Shown here piece by piece: positions 10,828 to 21,675 of a DNA stretch of 64,000 bases (the stretch's first letter is position 1; each line of letters begins with the position of its first letter). Where the stretch lies: NCBI GenBank assembly GCA_016584305.1, contig JACEEZ010022880.1:500870-564869 (forward strand). Reading direction: 5' to 3'. A program made the position numbers and the translations under genes. The notes beneath the pieces are model-generated. The model did no database searches. It was given only the letters and a program-made list of their open reading frames with translations, and had not been told where the DNA came from. This DNA comes from Chionoecetes opilio. Its lineage: Eukaryota; Arthropoda; Malacostraca; Decapoda; Majidae.

Positions 10828-12054
10828 CAGTACCCTACCGAGTTTCACGTTTTGCGAGTTTCGCGATCCGCGAGTTTCGCGCTGAGTCCTAAATTCTTAC
10901 CATCCCGACATTCGCGCATTATCTTCCTGAGTTTCGAGCGGCTTCATACACAGTTTTTTTTTTGTGTGTGTGTGTGTGTGTGCCTACAGCGCCGTTAGGC
11001 AGTGACCTCCAGGGGTGGGATGGTAGGCCCTGGAGGTTCCCTTGAGGGCTGTGATGGTTGGCCCTCGCCCATGGTGGCGCAGGCAGGATTTTTATAGTGA
11101 TGCTTGTGATTAGAGATTCATGTCGTCCCCTGTGGCCTCCGATGCACTCGCAATCATAGGTAGAGTTAATGGGCAACATGTGGGTGTTCTTAGGCCACTC
11201 GACAGTGCAGAGAAAGATTTTATACCTTACGGTAATATCAAGATCAAGTATCGCTAAAGAGGTAAATAGTCGTATGTTCAGATGGAAGAATGGTGTTAGC
11301 AAGACGTGTGTGATGGGTGAGACAGAAGTGGATGAAACTGGAGTACTTGATGCTGGAATGTGAACGGTATGAGTATGCTAGAACAAAGATGTTGGAGGTA
11401 GTGTTAGGGTAGTGTTAGGAGAAGTCTTGAGTGGAAGAATGGAGAGAGACGAGAGACAGGAGTGTGGATAGGCAGATGGAGTACTTGCTGGGGTTGTGTG
11501 CTGAGTAGAGGAGTGACAGTCGTGTGGCTGAAAGTGTAAAAGAATTCTTGGAGAATTCTTGGAGAGCACACATGAGAGAGAATGAGAGGCAGGGGGCCCT
11601 TCAGTGAGGGGGGACCCCGTATGAATGTGATGCAGAGAGAGGAATGAGGGGAAAATGAAACACCTAGTTTTGCTTCCCCCTTTTGCTTCTCTCCCAACAG
11701 AATACTACCTGTGTGGGAGAACGCCGGACCAAAGGCTTCACTGACAGCATTAACTGGGTGACTCCCAACTCAAGCTCAAGCTCGTAGGTCCTCTCCTCTC
11801 CTGCTCTTCCGCCTCTCCTGTCCTTTAGTTTTGGCTGACCGCCCCGGGAGGTGGGTCACAAACCCCCGGCTAGCACCCGATATCAATTCACTGCTGGGTG
11901 GACAGGGGCATGGGGCATTTTCAGGGTATTTTGGGGGGGGAGAAAGTGACTAAATAAGCATTTTTACAGTGTTTTCAATATCCGAGTTTCGCGATTCTCG
12001 AGTTTAGCGCTATGCCTTGTGAAGAAAGCAAGCCCCAGACTCGGGAGGGTAGTG
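10828..12054. mobile_element. TA-flanked pogo/Tigger-like element containing a SINE
   Basis: The left end cagtaccctaccgagtttca follows TA at 10826-10827. The right end ctcgggagggtagtg is followed by TA at 12055-12056. Motifs of the form gagtttcgcg recur near both ends (10850-10885 and 11983-12010). The interior carries a minus-strand SINE at its left side and no transposase frame, so the copy is non-autonomous. Confidence 0.6.
10950..11224 (-). mobile_element. tRNA-derived SINE, family 1, 5'-truncated
   Basis: Reverse-complement copy of the body of the SINE at 48459-48830. It holds the blocks ending gcgccgttaggcagtgacct, the 'tggtggcgcaggcagga' block and the 'ggccactcgacagtgcag' block. The tRNA-like head is missing. 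The tail is a T/GT run at 10950-10980. Confidence 0.85.
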
Positions 12055-12056
12055 TA

Positions 12057-12565
12057 GTGTAATTTATGAAATTGAAGTTAAGCTGTCCTATCAGTCAATC
12101 CTGAAATAGCTTGACGAAAGAAAACATACAGTGTAACATGTGCCTGATAAGTTATAAGAAACAAGAGATTATAATAGGAATGACAGAAGTGAATTTCTTT
12201 CTTTTAGATAATATTATCAATATACAGGGTGTAACACGAGTTTATGCAAATATTGATACAGGAGATAGACTGAATTATTCTAAGAACAAAATGCTCTATA
12301 CCCATATGCTTTCTGAAGCTTCCTTTACGTGACATGGAGTGAGAAAGAATTACCGCGGCCGTCATGTAACTCACGGCTAGCGGGAGGCAGGAGGTATGAG
12401 ATGTGCACTCGCGCGTATGCCCCCCGGTGAAATTATGAATTATTTAATCATAATTTCTACTAGTTATGGACAATTACAGTATCTTATAAGTTTTAACTAC
12501 ACAATCGATATTAATAAACGGCTGTTATTTACCAAATAAGCAGTACATGAGAACAGCAGGGCTGT
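12057..12565. other. Unassigned DNA with diverged direct repeat
   Basis: Around 12460-12600 the sequence (ttacagtatcttataa..., ...aatgtaaagggctac) reappears in diverged form at 12895-13000, about 400 bp further on. This looks like an old local duplication around the mariner-like element's left end. No gene is recognised. Confidence 0.4.
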
Positions 12566-14332
12566 CATAAGCAATAATGTAAAGGGCTACTTGGCATCAT
12601 GTCGGCGAGGGAGAGGCAAGGTGGGTAGGGATGGGGTGCCTTGCGAGGCTACATCAGCGGTGTCCCTCCTTCTCCCGCCCAGATTAGCGGCAGTGTTTAG
12701 TTTGAGAGAGTAAAACTCATGACTTATTTAGTATCAATTTGAGAGAAATAAGCTGTAGACAGTGTTGTACGCTTACGGTAATGTGGAGTATTATTCTGGA
12801 TATGGGGTTCTGGATATGGGGATTATTTACGGATCGTGGTAATCTCTGTGAAAATATGAACATTAGTTTAATTATGATTGTTACAAATTAGGGAGCATTA
12901 CAGTATCTTATAACGAGACAAAGATTCATTAAATTTACTGATAAGCATTACATGAAGACAGCATAGCTGAAATTTGACACACTAATACTGTAAAATGCTA
13001 CGTGGCAACGTCTACAGCTGAATGTCAGTAATCTCCCGGCAGCTCGATCTACTTACTCTTACGTACTGTCTCTTGTCATCATGACTTACCTTAATGTTGT
13101 GATGATCACATCAAGTGTTCAAAGTGGCCACCATCAGCTTCAATACACAGTTGCGCTCGCTGAAGTATGGAATGAACACTTTTTCTTAGAATTTCTGGCT
13201 TGTTCTTGATGTGCTGTGAAGCTGCCATTATTCTCTCCAGAAGTTCTTGCTTGTTGTCACTTTTCTTATTGTATACATGTGATTTCATGTCTCCCCAGAG
13301 ATAAAAATCCAGTGGTGTTAGGTCTGGTGATCTGGCAGGCCATGGGTGTGGTCCTCCCCGGCCTATCCACCGTCCAGGAAATGCTTGGTCAAGATGCTGC
13401 CTCACTTGCTTACTGAAGTGTGGTGGTGCACCGTCATGCTGAAATACTAGTCGGTGCCGTGTGCCCAGGGGAACATCTTCTAGGAGTGAGGGGAGGTGAT
13501 CTATCAAAAAATTAGCATAAATATCCCCGTTAATGCGATCTTGAAAGATGTGTGGGCCAATCAAGTGCTCACCAATCATGCCACACCAGACATTAATAGA
13601 AAATCTTTGCTGGAAATTACTTTCTACCATCTTGTGAGGATTCTCCTTTGACCACCAATGTTTATTATGAGCATTATGCATTCCGGCACGGGTAAATGTG
13701 GCCTCATCGGTGAACAAAATATATTTCCACAGCTGGGAATTTGCTTGTAGCGATTTACAAAACTCCAATCGCCTCACTGAATCTCCATCCTGAAGATGTT
13801 GAACCTTGTGCAGATGATATGGATGAAGACCTTCTTTTCTCAGCACCCTCCATGCTTTCATGTGAGAAACTCCAAGTCGGAGGGAAATTCTTCTTGTGCT
13901 TATGTCTGGGCTGTTTTCTGCTGCATGAAGAATCTGCCTCACCTTTCCATGTTCCCCTATCCTTTCAGCTGTTGCACCCATTCCAGGGAAAGATCCTTTG
14001 TCACGAAGGTGTTGAAATACCCTGTAAAATGTTCGAACATTGGGACATTTTCTGTTAGGGTATCTTCTTCTGTATTCCTGTACGGCAGCATTTGCACTTC
14101 CATTGCAGAACCCGTAGATAAACACCATATCCGCATACTCCACGTTACTGTAAGAGTACGGCATTGTCCGCAGAGTTCACTCTCTCAAACTAAACACTGC
14201 CGCTGATCTGGGCGGGAGAAGGAGGGACACAGCTGATGTAGCCTCGCACGGCACCCCATCCCTACTCACCTTGCCTCTCCCTCGCCGACATGATGCCAAG
14301 TAGCCCTTTACATTATTGCTTATGACATGTAT
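12566..14332 (-). mobile_element. Mariner-like transposon with ~150-bp inverted repeats
   Basis: The 12566-12716 block, which begins tcataagcaataatgtaaag, recurs as a near-perfect inverted copy at 14183-14332. The two copies bracket an intact transposase frame on the minus strand. Long inverted repeats with the start codon only about 20 bp inside the right repeat fit a potentially mobile Tc1/mariner-superfamily element. I do not see a clean TA duplication at the outer edges. Confidence 0.8.
13106..14164 (-). CDS. Mariner-superfamily transposase, intact 352-codon frame
   Basis: Cuts and joins DNA in transposition. The frame has no stop or frameshift. Residues 1-60 form a helix-turn-helix domain typical of arthropod mariner-like proteins (VFIYGFCNGSANAAVQEY, then RYPNRKCPNVRTFYRVFQ). 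A second helix-turn-helix follows (DISTRRISLRLGVS). The catalytic domain has acidic residues in LFTDEATF, FQHDGAPPH and ARSPDLTPLDFYLWG. I count about 36 residues between the second and third acidic residues, so it is not the classical mariner spacing of 34. Length is close to the usual 340-360. The start ATG sits just inside the right inverted repeat, where the promoter would be. Confidence 0.9.
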   Translation of the reverse strand: MPYSYSNVEYADMVFIYGFCNGSANAAVQEYRRRYPNRKCPNVRTFYRVFQHLRDKGSFPGMGATAERIGEHGKVRQILHAAENSPDISTRRISLRLGVSHMKAWRVLRKEGLHPYHLHKVQHLQDGDSVRRLEFCKSLQANSQLWKYILFTDEATFTRAGMHNAHNKHWWSKENPHKMVESNFQQRFSINVWCGMIGEHLIGPHIFQDRINGDIYANFLIDHLPSLLEDVPLGTRHRLVFQHDGAPPHFSKQVRQHLDQAFPGRWIGRGGPHPWPARSPDLTPLDFYLWGDMKSHVYNKKSDNKQELLERIMAASQHIKNKPEILRKSVHSILQRAQLCIEADGGHFEHLM

Positions 14333-14500
14333 AACTCCTTTCCTATCCTTACTTGCATCAACATTGAATGTCACATAGTCTCTAAGTTTGTCCTTAGACT
14401 TGGGAATATCACTCACTGTTTGTTTCTTTACTCTATACTCGTCACACACCCGGGCGACAGAAACATGATTCCACCTTCTTAATGCATTCTAATTTCTCTG
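14333..14500 (-). pseudogene. Fragment of a Tigger/pogo transposase DNA-binding domain
   Basis: Read on the minus strand, 14345-14460 encodes VARVCDEYRVKKQTVSDI and continues PKSKDKL. This is the CENP-B-type helix-turn-helix of pogo/Tigger transposases. The frame then runs into the inverted repeat of the mariner-like element and loses similarity. It is a short relic, possibly cut by that insertion. Confidence 0.6.
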
Positions 14501-14505
14501 CAATA

Positions 14506-16309
14506 CACTAAGGTCCCGCATAAAGCGTGATCGCATAAAGCGTTTCCCCTATAAAGCGAACAACCTAAATATTTTTTTTTTTTTAAATAAATATAATTAT
14601 TTTTTTTTAGTTTAGAACGAATTTGATCATATAGAACGATTACGCCATCAAAGTAGCTCAAATCCGAGGAGTTCTCATATAGAGAGCCAAAATATCGTAC
14701 AGAACGTGAGCAGGCCGCCATAAGAAGGCTTGCGGCAGCTTGCGTTTTCTGTTAACTCGAGACACTTTTCGTAAGCCGGCTTGCCCAGCTGGCGCAAGCC
14801 GTGGCAAGCGTGAGTGAGTAGCAACGGCGTTAGCGACCCCGAAATTCTCATCCATTATTACCAAAACAAACATTCTTGTGAAGGATATATGTTGTCATCC
14901 ATTCACAATATCGTCAGTTATCGTAATTTATTGATGGCTTCCATTCAAAAGTACACTCGTTATTGTGGTTTGGTGTCGTCGTTGGTGTTTACAAGTTATC
15001 AGCTGTGAGCTGGCCCCGCCAGTTCTGGCAAGGCACGCATGCGAGAGTTAATGGTAAGAGTTTATGGCAACATGCTTTTGAGTCACTAACCTAACCTAAT
15101 CCCACGCTTTTACCTAACTAAAGCCAAATTTGTATTAAAAGTGTCTGCGGCAAGGGAAGAACAGAGGCGATGTAGGTCACAAGAGGAAGAAGAAGAGTGA
15201 GAGGCACGCCGCACGTAAACAAACACTTTTCTCTCGCCTCCCTATAAACAACATGTCATTATCTCCAAAAGTTTGAGTCCAAAAGAACGTTTCCTAGAAT
15301 CAAATAAGGTAAACAGAAACCATACTCCCAATTGTGTAGGGAATTTCGGTCCTAGTGTAAAATACAGGGAGGTCCCGTTATACGAGCATTCGGTATACGA
15401 GAATCCGATCATACGAGATGTGTAAATTAGGGTCTATTTTCAATATACGAGATCGAAATTCCAATGATACGACATTCAAACTGGGGTGAGTAAAATTATC
15501 AAGTTCAAAATGCGCGCCCTACCACTCCCGGGCTGGACAAAGGGGGATTTGGTTGACCCCAGTGAGGTCACCCCTAGCAAGCCGTGACCTGAAGGGTAAT
15601 TAAGCATATGGTGCGGCCTAACATTTAGGGGTAATTAGCAGGTGTGCGGCCCCAACCTTGGGACCGCAGTCAGGTCACCCCTAGCAAGGCTTGACCTGAA
15701 GGGTAATTAAGCATATGGCGTGGCCTGACCTTTAGGGGTAATTAGTAGGTGTGCGGCCCCAACCTTGGGACCTCTACACTACCCTCTCTTGTATCACACG
15801 GCGTCCCCTACATTACAGCGTCTTTTTTGCTTGTTCTGCATGTTTTATGTTTAATTAATGTGCAGTTATGTTATTTTCTGTGCTATTTTCTCTCAGAATG
15901 CTTTTTATACAGAATTTATAAGTGTGGGTAATATAGACGCTGTGTGTTTGTTGTGTTTGCTATAGTTTATTTTAGCTTGAAAAACATGTCTTTTTTTTTC
16001 TCTTTTTTTTTTAATTGATGGGGTCCTGGAACCAAACCTATATTTTACCATTAGTTATGTGTTTCGTTATACGAGATTTCGCTTTACGAGTATGCCAGGT
16101 GGAACCTAACTGCTCGTATCTTCGGGACCTCCCTGTAATACCATGTTCTGGTATGCATGGGTGTGAACAAGTATAAATGTACGGGTACGGGCGGGAGGAC
16201 CGATCGACCAATATAAATTTTTCCCATAGCTTGTGTTTCACATAGAGCGAATTCACATAAAACGACCTCGTTTATCGACCAATTTCTCGTTTTATGTGGG
16301 ACCCTAGTG
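14506..16309. mobile_element. Tigger-like element with CACTAAGGTCCC ends, hit by a second element
   Basis: The left end cactaaggtcccgcataaag and right end cgttttatgtgggaccctag-tg are inverted repeats. TA precedes the left end; the right side reads TT, presumably mutated. Inside lies the complete 771-bp element at 15365-16135. Interior sequence at 15060-15340 is shared, inverted, with 22395-22640, although that copy belongs to an element with different termini. No transposase frame remains. Confidence 0.75.
15365..16135. mobile_element. Short pogo-like MITE with CAGGGAGGTCCC ends (copy 1)
   Basis: The termini cagggaggtcccgttatacg and cgtatcttcgggacctccctg form the inverted repeat and are flanked by TA (15363-15364, 16136-16137). 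The 771-bp body is nearly the same as the copy at 49065-49845. It includes a duplicated ~115-bp segment (acctgaagggtaattaagca) at about 15590 and 15695. No coding capacity. Confidence 0.9.
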
Positions 16310-16955
16310 TTCTTAGATTCACACGCTTTCTTTTATCACTTCCCTTCTCTTTCGATGCCATAATAACTTCACTGCACTGAACAAGTCTAAATAAGCATGA
16401 AAAACACTGAAAACAGGCGAACACAGCTTAAGTTAAACTGAGCTTGTAAACATGCGCTCCGACTGTCATAAACATGTACTTTGCGTGCGCTCCGACTGGC
16501 GGACACTGGAAGGCGCCGTCACACTAGCACTTTTTCCATCGATGTCAGAGGACGAGTCTGGTGAGTTCCAACGAGCCAACCATGAATGCATCCATGCACG
16601 TTTTTAGCTAGTTATGCTTGTCTACGATTGACAATATACGTAAGTAAGTGTATAGCAGCGATAGCCTGCTTTGGTGTCGGAGCCATGATTGTTTACCATC
16701 GACGAAAACAGTGCAGGCGAACAGCTGTGTGTGTGTGTGACGGTTTGCAGTCTCCCGGGGTGGAAGCTTTGACTAACACTAGAGGAGAGGAGAGGAGAGG
16801 AGGAGGAGGAGAGGAGAGGACCTACGAAGCGAAACTTAAGAGAAAGAGGTCACAAGAAGAAGTCAAGAAATTGTAATACGTAGTAATATTCACTATTTTA
16901 ACCCACATGCACACCTTCTACAACTAAATCACTAGCAACACAGGCTCCTACCTTA
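16310..16955. other. Unassigned DNA, G/A-rich tract
   Basis: Contains the purine tract gaggagaggagaggaggagg at 16784-16820 and a G/T patch at 16728-16740. The open frame 16586-16876 ends in a Lys/Arg-rich peptide of low complexity. I see no convincing gene. Confidence 0.4.
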
Positions 16956-17439
16956 TACAGGGAGGTCCCGAAGATACGAGCAGTTAGATTCCACCTGGCA
17001 TACTCGTAAAGCGAAATCTCGTATAGCGAAATACATAACTACAGTCAAACCTCGGGTTTCGAACGTCTCCCTTTTCGAACAATTCGGTTCACGAACAGAA
17101 TTTCAAACTCATCAAATTGCACCGGTTGCCGAACAAGCTACTCGGCAACTGTGCGCGTCAGTGACGGTCAGTCTCGCCGCGGCCCTCACTTAGTAAGCAA
17201 CCGCTACGAACTGCTCTTTGATTTTGACGATTTTTCTTGTGTTGTGCATTATTTCGGTATTAGTTTACACTTGGACCGAAACTCCCTACCGTAGATAACA
17301 GTAGGATAGATACTAAAGCCGCCAAGACAACTTTTTTTCGATTTACAGACGTGTGGTGGTGTTAATAGTACAGTAAAACCCTTATAATTCGGCCCTGAAT
17401 TTGATATAACTCGGCAAGGCAAAGAAAGACAAAGTATTT

Positions 17440-17814
17440 TTTTTTTTTTTTTTATTTTTTTTTATTATTTTTATTATAACATCTATGCCTATAGCGCGTG
17501 TAGGCAGTGAGCTGCAGGGGTGGGATGGTAGACCCTGGAGGCTCACTCGAGGGCTGTGATGGTTGGCCCTCGCCCGTGGTGGCGCAGGCAGGATTCTTAT
17601 AGTGACGCCTGTAATTAGAGGCTCATGCCGCCCCCATGTGTCCTCCCATGCACTCACAGTCGAAGGTAGAGTTAATGGACAGGGCATGTGGGTGTTCTTA
17701 GGCCACTCGACGGTGCAGAAAAATTTCAAGTGGATTTATGGGTCTCACTCGGGATCGAACTCGGGTCTTCGAGAACGCCACTCGGTAACGCTAACCACTC
17801 TGCTACCGCCTCCC
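17440..17814 (-). mobile_element. tRNA-derived SINE, family 1, complete (inside Tigger A)
   Basis: Minus-strand copy with poly(A) tail (seen as a T run at 17440-17475), body and tRNA-like head at 17736-17814. The complement of the head reads ggcggtagcagagtggttag (A-box region) and gagttcgatcccgag (B-box GTTCGATCC). The spacing between boxes suggests a tRNA with a long variable arm, such as Ser or Leu. Length is about 370 bp. This is a Pol III-transcribed type of element in general. Activity of this copy is not known. Confidence 0.9.
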
Positions 17815-17923
17815 CTAAACTGCATCTCTTGGTTTTCACTCAGCATATCATGCCTTCACAACCCCTTGTGTGAACATGTAAACAGAAAGTTGGCAAAAAA
17901 TAATGTATCTCAGCATATTGATG

Positions 17924-18190
17924 TTATAACTGCATCTCTTTGCTTACACTCGGCATATCCTCAGTCGCATAAAGTCTTCTTTTTGTCCTTTTAACCCTTT
18001 CCTGCAGGCTCAGGCTCTTCAATTTCATTCCCTTCCTGCTGGAGATACCCTTGCGTGATGGAGCTGACATCTTGAAATACAGTACTGTATGATGTAATCC
18101 CAAAACACGTAAAATAGGTGGCAAAGTAAAGCAAAGGTCGGGAACCAGCGTGTAGGCTGTCAGCTGCTGAGCCGTGTTTATGTAGTCCAA
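17924..18190 (-). pseudogene. Tigger transposase N-terminal remnant (minus copy)
   Basis: On the minus strand the frame around 18072-18000 encodes MSAPSRKGISSRKGMKLK followed by SLSLQERVKRTKRR, then diverges. This is the start of a CENP-B-like helix-turn-helix protein (compare 18494-18660) cut short. The catalytic DDE domain is absent. Confidence 0.7.
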
Positions 18191-18493
18191 GCACCGTCTT
18201 GGATACGAATTCCTTTTTTTGTCGCAATTGAAAAAGGATTGGTTTCTGCTTCAAAAACACAACAAGCTTGGTAGGAGCCGAAATAATAATCAATGCAAAA
18301 CATTGCAAACAATATCACAAAGTAGTATAACACACATTTCAGCAAGTGTTATTGGATTGGGATTCGTAATCCAAGACGGTGCTTGGACGACAAAAACACG
18401 GCTCAGCCTACGCGCTGGTACCCGACCTTTGCTTTACTTTGCCACCTATTTTACGTGTTTTGGGATTGCATCATACAGTACTGTATATCAAGA

Positions 18494-18663
18494 TGTCACC
18501 TCCATCACGCAAGGGTGTCTCCAGCAGGAAGGGAATGAAATTGAAGAGCCTGAGCCTGCAGGAAAAGGTGAAAGTGCTGGCAAGGATGGATGCAGGTGCA
18601 TCCATGCGTGCTATTTGTGCTGAGTTTGATATCAAATCCAGCACATTCTACCCGTTCACTAGT
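18494..18663 (+). pseudogene. Tigger transposase N-terminal remnant (plus copy)
   Basis: Encodes a start like that at 18072, then LSLQEKVKVLARMDAGASMR and AICAEFDIKSSTFY, which is the helix-turn-helix of pogo/Tigger transposases (CENP-B N-terminal domain). It stops at the element's end. No DDE domain exists, so the element depended on a transposase made elsewhere. Confidence 0.8.
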
Positions 18664-19104
18664 AAGTGTAGTTTTCATGCTTTTACAGTACTGTATTTAC
18701 CTTTTTTTTTTTTTTTTTTTATACCCATATCAGAGGAGGACATTGCATAACTTGACACATTGAATAACTCGGCAAGGGCCAGAGCCCCTATCGTGCCGAG
18801 TTATAAGGGTTTTACTGTACAGTAAAAGCCTTATAACTCGGCACGATAGGGGCTCTGGCCCTTGCCGAGTTATTCTATGTGCTGAGTTATGCAATGTCCT
18901 CCTCTGATATGGGAGAAAAAAAAAAAAAAAAAAAAATAATAATAATAATAAATAAAAAATTAAAAAATACAGTATACTGTAAAAGCATAAGAACTACACG
19001 TACCAATGAACGGGTAGCAGCAGGCATGTAATCCAAAGAGAGGGGAGCCTTCTTGTAACATGTAGAAGATGTTAGGGGGACTCAAGTCGCATTTTAACAC
19101 TCAA

Positions 19105-20790
19105 TCAATCATTGGGGGCATACGCCGGGGGGCGCGACGCCTCGCCCACCCTACGACGCCACTCCCGGGGGTCACCACGTGCGAGTTCCCATGCAGGCTC
19201 CTTTCCCATACCAAGCAGCTCTCGACAAGAAACATCAACTTGCCCCAGCCACGAGCCTTGTGGGCGCCCCCTCGGCCTCCTCCACGCCGGATTGTCTCTT
19301 ACAGATACAACCCGATGAGAAGGATCGGTTTCAGGGTAGCGTGCCACATGCCCATATAGCCGAAGTTGGTGCTGACGGACTATGCAGGTAATAGGCCTCG
19401 ATTCAGTCTCACGGTGCAATCGCTGATTTGACACGTAATCATCCCAGCGATACCCCATGATTCTGCGAAGACACTTATTACCAAAGGCATTGATTCGTCT
19501 CTTCAAGTCACTATTTAGTGTCCATGTCTCACAACCATAGAGTAAGACGGGGATCACAAGCGATTTGAAGATCCGGATCTTTGTCCTCCTGCACAGGTAC
19601 CGACAACGCCAAATACTCCCGCTGAGCGAGTCCATAACACCGTGGGCTATGCCAGTCCGCCGTAAGACTTCTTGACATGACCCGCCGTCATTATGGACTG
19701 TGCTACCAAGGTATGTAAAACTTTCCAAGATCTCAATGTCCTCGCCACACGCATGAACAGACTGTACTGCTTCATCTAGTAAGTCTCCAAACACCTGGAC
19801 CTTGGTCTTGAGCCAGGAGACCTCAAGTCCCAAAGGCTTTGCCTCCTCGTGCAGCGCCTCGAGAGCCATCTCCAGGACCTCCAGCGACTCAGCAAAGATT
19901 ACTGCATCATCGGCAAAAACAAGATCAGTGATCTTGGTGTTGCCGACGGATGCTCCACAATCACTTTGATCTACAACCTTGTCCAATACCCAGTCCATAC
20001 AAGCGTTGAAAAGTGATGGGGCAAGGACGCACCCTTGCCTCACTCCTGTATTCACAGGAAAGAAGCTGGATACACCTGCCCCACACTTCACAGCACTCTC
20101 AGTCCTAGAATACAGACCAGTTATCAAACCAATAGTCCCTGCAGGAATCCCTCGAAGTCGCAGAAGATCCCAGAGTGACTCACGATGCACTGAGTCAAAC
20201 GCCTTCTTGAGATCAACATAGGCTGCAAGCATCCCCTGTCGAAACTCACGTCGGCGTCCCACCAGGACACGAAGCGCTAGGATACAGTCCGTTGTTGACT
20301 TACCAGGCGTGAACCCAGACTGCTGAGGTCTCTGATGCTTCACCAGATGGCTGCGAATCCGTGTCAGCAATAGATGGGCAAGCACCTTGCCTGGTACGCT
20401 GAGCAGTGTAATACCGCGGTAATTGTTGCAGTCCTGACGGTCCCCTTTCCCTTTCCAGATAGGGACGACCAGCCCCCTTTTCCAGTCAGGAGGAATGGTA
20501 CCTGATTGCCACACGGCAGTCAGGACAGCATGCAACCCGTGGATCATGGCCTCACCCCCAGCTTTGAGGAGCTCCGCACTGATATTACAAACGCCAGCTG
20601 CCTTTCCACCCCTCAACTTTGCTACAGCCTCTGTGACTTCGTCAAGAGAGGGTGCGCTTTCGTCAATGGGAGGATCGGCATCCACTGCCTGTAACCCAGT
20701 GGTGTGAAGCTGCTCAGTTGGAGGGTCCACCGTGAACAACTGCCCAAAGTACTCAGCCCAACGAGCCATCTGCCCATCCATGTCCGACAC
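19105..20790 (-). CDS. LINE reverse transcriptase, long open frame
   Basis: 561 codons without a stop. Fingers/palm motifs in order: IPPDWKRGLVVPIWKGKGD, NYRGITLLSVPGKV, QSGFTPGKSTTDCI, AAYVDLKKAFDSVHRESLW, GVRQGCVLAPSLFN and the catalytic LVFADDAVIFAESLE (FADD box). The C-terminal part has LYGCETWTL and CLRRIMGYRWDDYVSNQR, usual in LINE thumb/C-terminal regions. A stop codon lies just upstream in the same frame near 20870, and the endonuclease part is frameshifted, so the element is probably dead although this domain is intact. Confidence 0.88.
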   Translation of the reverse strand: MSDMDGQMARWAEYFGQLFTVDPPTEQLHTTGLQAVDADPPIDESAPSLDEVTEAVAKLRGGKAAGVCNISAELLKAGGEAMIHGLHAVLTAVWQSGTIPPDWKRGLVVPIWKGKGDRQDCNNYRGITLLSVPGKVLAHLLLTRIRSHLVKHQRPQQSGFTPGKSTTDCILALRVLVGRRREFRQGMLAAYVDLKKAFDSVHRESLWDLLRLRGIPAGTIGLITGLYSRTESAVKCGAGVSSFFPVNTGVRQGCVLAPSLFNACMDWVLDKVVDQSDCGASVGNTKITDLVFADDAVIFAESLEVLEMALEALHEEAKPLGLEVSWLKTKVQVFGDLLDEAVQSVHACGEDIEILESFTYLGSTVHNDGGSCQEVLRRTGIAHGVMDSLSGSIWRCRYLCRRTKIRIFKSLVIPVLLYGCETWTLNSDLKRRINAFGNKCLRRIMGYRWDDYVSNQRLHRETESRPITCIVRQHQLRLYGHVARYPETDPSHRVVSVRDNPAWRRPRGRPQGSWLGQVDVSCRELLGMGKEPAWELARGDPREWRRRVGEASRPPAYAPND

Positions 20791-20956
20791 GAGGCGCCCA
20801 TCTGCTGTTCGAATAGCACCCGCCCGAGAAGGAGACTTTGAACGAAGCTTCTTCAGGGCTCGGTAGGCGGGTCAGAGGTCATTAGCGTTCAAATGACCCT
20901 CGACATCCTCAGCGAGACTCCTGACATACCTCTCCTTGTCTCTCCCCAGGAGGGTT

Positions 20957-21471
20957 CTAGTCCGGCGTGACAGAGCCCTGTGCTGGTCCCGGTTCCCAGC
21001 CAGCCTGGCAGCGCGACTCTCCTCGATTTTCTCCAGCGTCTCCCTCGAGACAAAACCACGCCTTGACCTTGGGCGCTCCCCAATACTCCTTGGCAGCCTG
21101 TAGAGTTTTCACGTTTGAAGTATCCCACAGTTCTAAAGGGTCCCCGAGAGCACCGAGCACATCAAACCGATTTGAGACTGCCACCGCATACTCATGAGCA
21201 CATGTCAAGTCCTTCAGTTTCTCAAGATGAAACACAGTATGGTTACCTCTTGAGATTCTTCTGGACTTGACATGAAGCTTAAGTGTAGCAACAACAAGTC
21301 TGTGATCTGTTCCAAAGAACTCAGCACTCCGGTAAACCCTGCAGTTCTGAGGATCCTCCAACGAGTGCTAACGAGGATGTGGTCGATCTCCTTAGCTACC
21401 CCTCCGGCATTACTATACCATGTCCAGCGGTGCAGCTCTGGTCTCTGATACCAAGAACCTGCAATTCTCAA
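20957..21471 (-). pseudogene. LINE endonuclease C-terminal part, frameshifted
   Basis: Two overlapping minus-strand frames give TWYSNAGGVAKEIDHILVS and then EFFGTDHRLVVATLKLHV, the last blocks (substrate-contact IDH and catalytic DH) of an apurinic/apyrimidinic-type LINE endonuclease. A frame change near 21360 separates them. Upstream endonuclease blocks are missing because of 5' truncation. Confidence 0.75.
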
Positions 21472-21675
21472 CCTTCTGGACCTTGCAAAGTTCAGAAGCA
21501 GAGAACTGTTGGTGTTTCTGGTACCGGAGCCATGGGGACCAACACATAACTCGTTTTTTTTTTTAACACTGGTATTACTTTAATCACTATAATCACAACT
21601 CTTTACTGTATTGTATACAGTACTGTACCTGTACAACTTAATTTTACATCACTTGAGCACTTAATTACTGCAACA

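Larger units (their letters stand above)
17371..18817 (-). mobile_element. SINE-carrying Tigger element A
   Basis: Termini cagtaaaacccttataattc and cgagttataagggttttactg flanked by TA. It is the reverse-complement arrangement of element C (47437-48898): SINE near one end, then two transposase N-terminal remnants pointing towards each other's outsides. This is the third level of the nest. The shared TA at 18818-18819 joins it directly to element B. Confidence 0.9.
19101..21540 (-). mobile_element. Non-LTR retrotransposon (LINE-2 of this window), 5'-truncated
   Basis: Minus-strand element with the 3' end of the apurinic-endonuclease domain (21471-20957), a reverse transcriptase and a C-terminal domain (20790-19105). 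The 3' end finishes in a short TGATTGATTGA-type tail at 19101-19111. AACAC flanks both sides. A second copy lies at 32163-33210. The clade is uncertain (RTE/CR1-like group). Confidence 0.85.

Noticed and set aside
17736..17814. tRNA gene (Ser/Leu-like) suggested by A and B boxes
   Set aside because: The tRNA-like part is fused to a SINE body with poly(A) and repeats many times. It does not fold as a clean cloverleaf by eye, so it is a SINE head, not a tRNA gene.
19105..20790. Host gene because of the long intact frame
   Set aside because: The motifs are those of a LINE reverse transcriptase, a second truncated copy exists at 32163-33210, and it lies inside a Tigger element.
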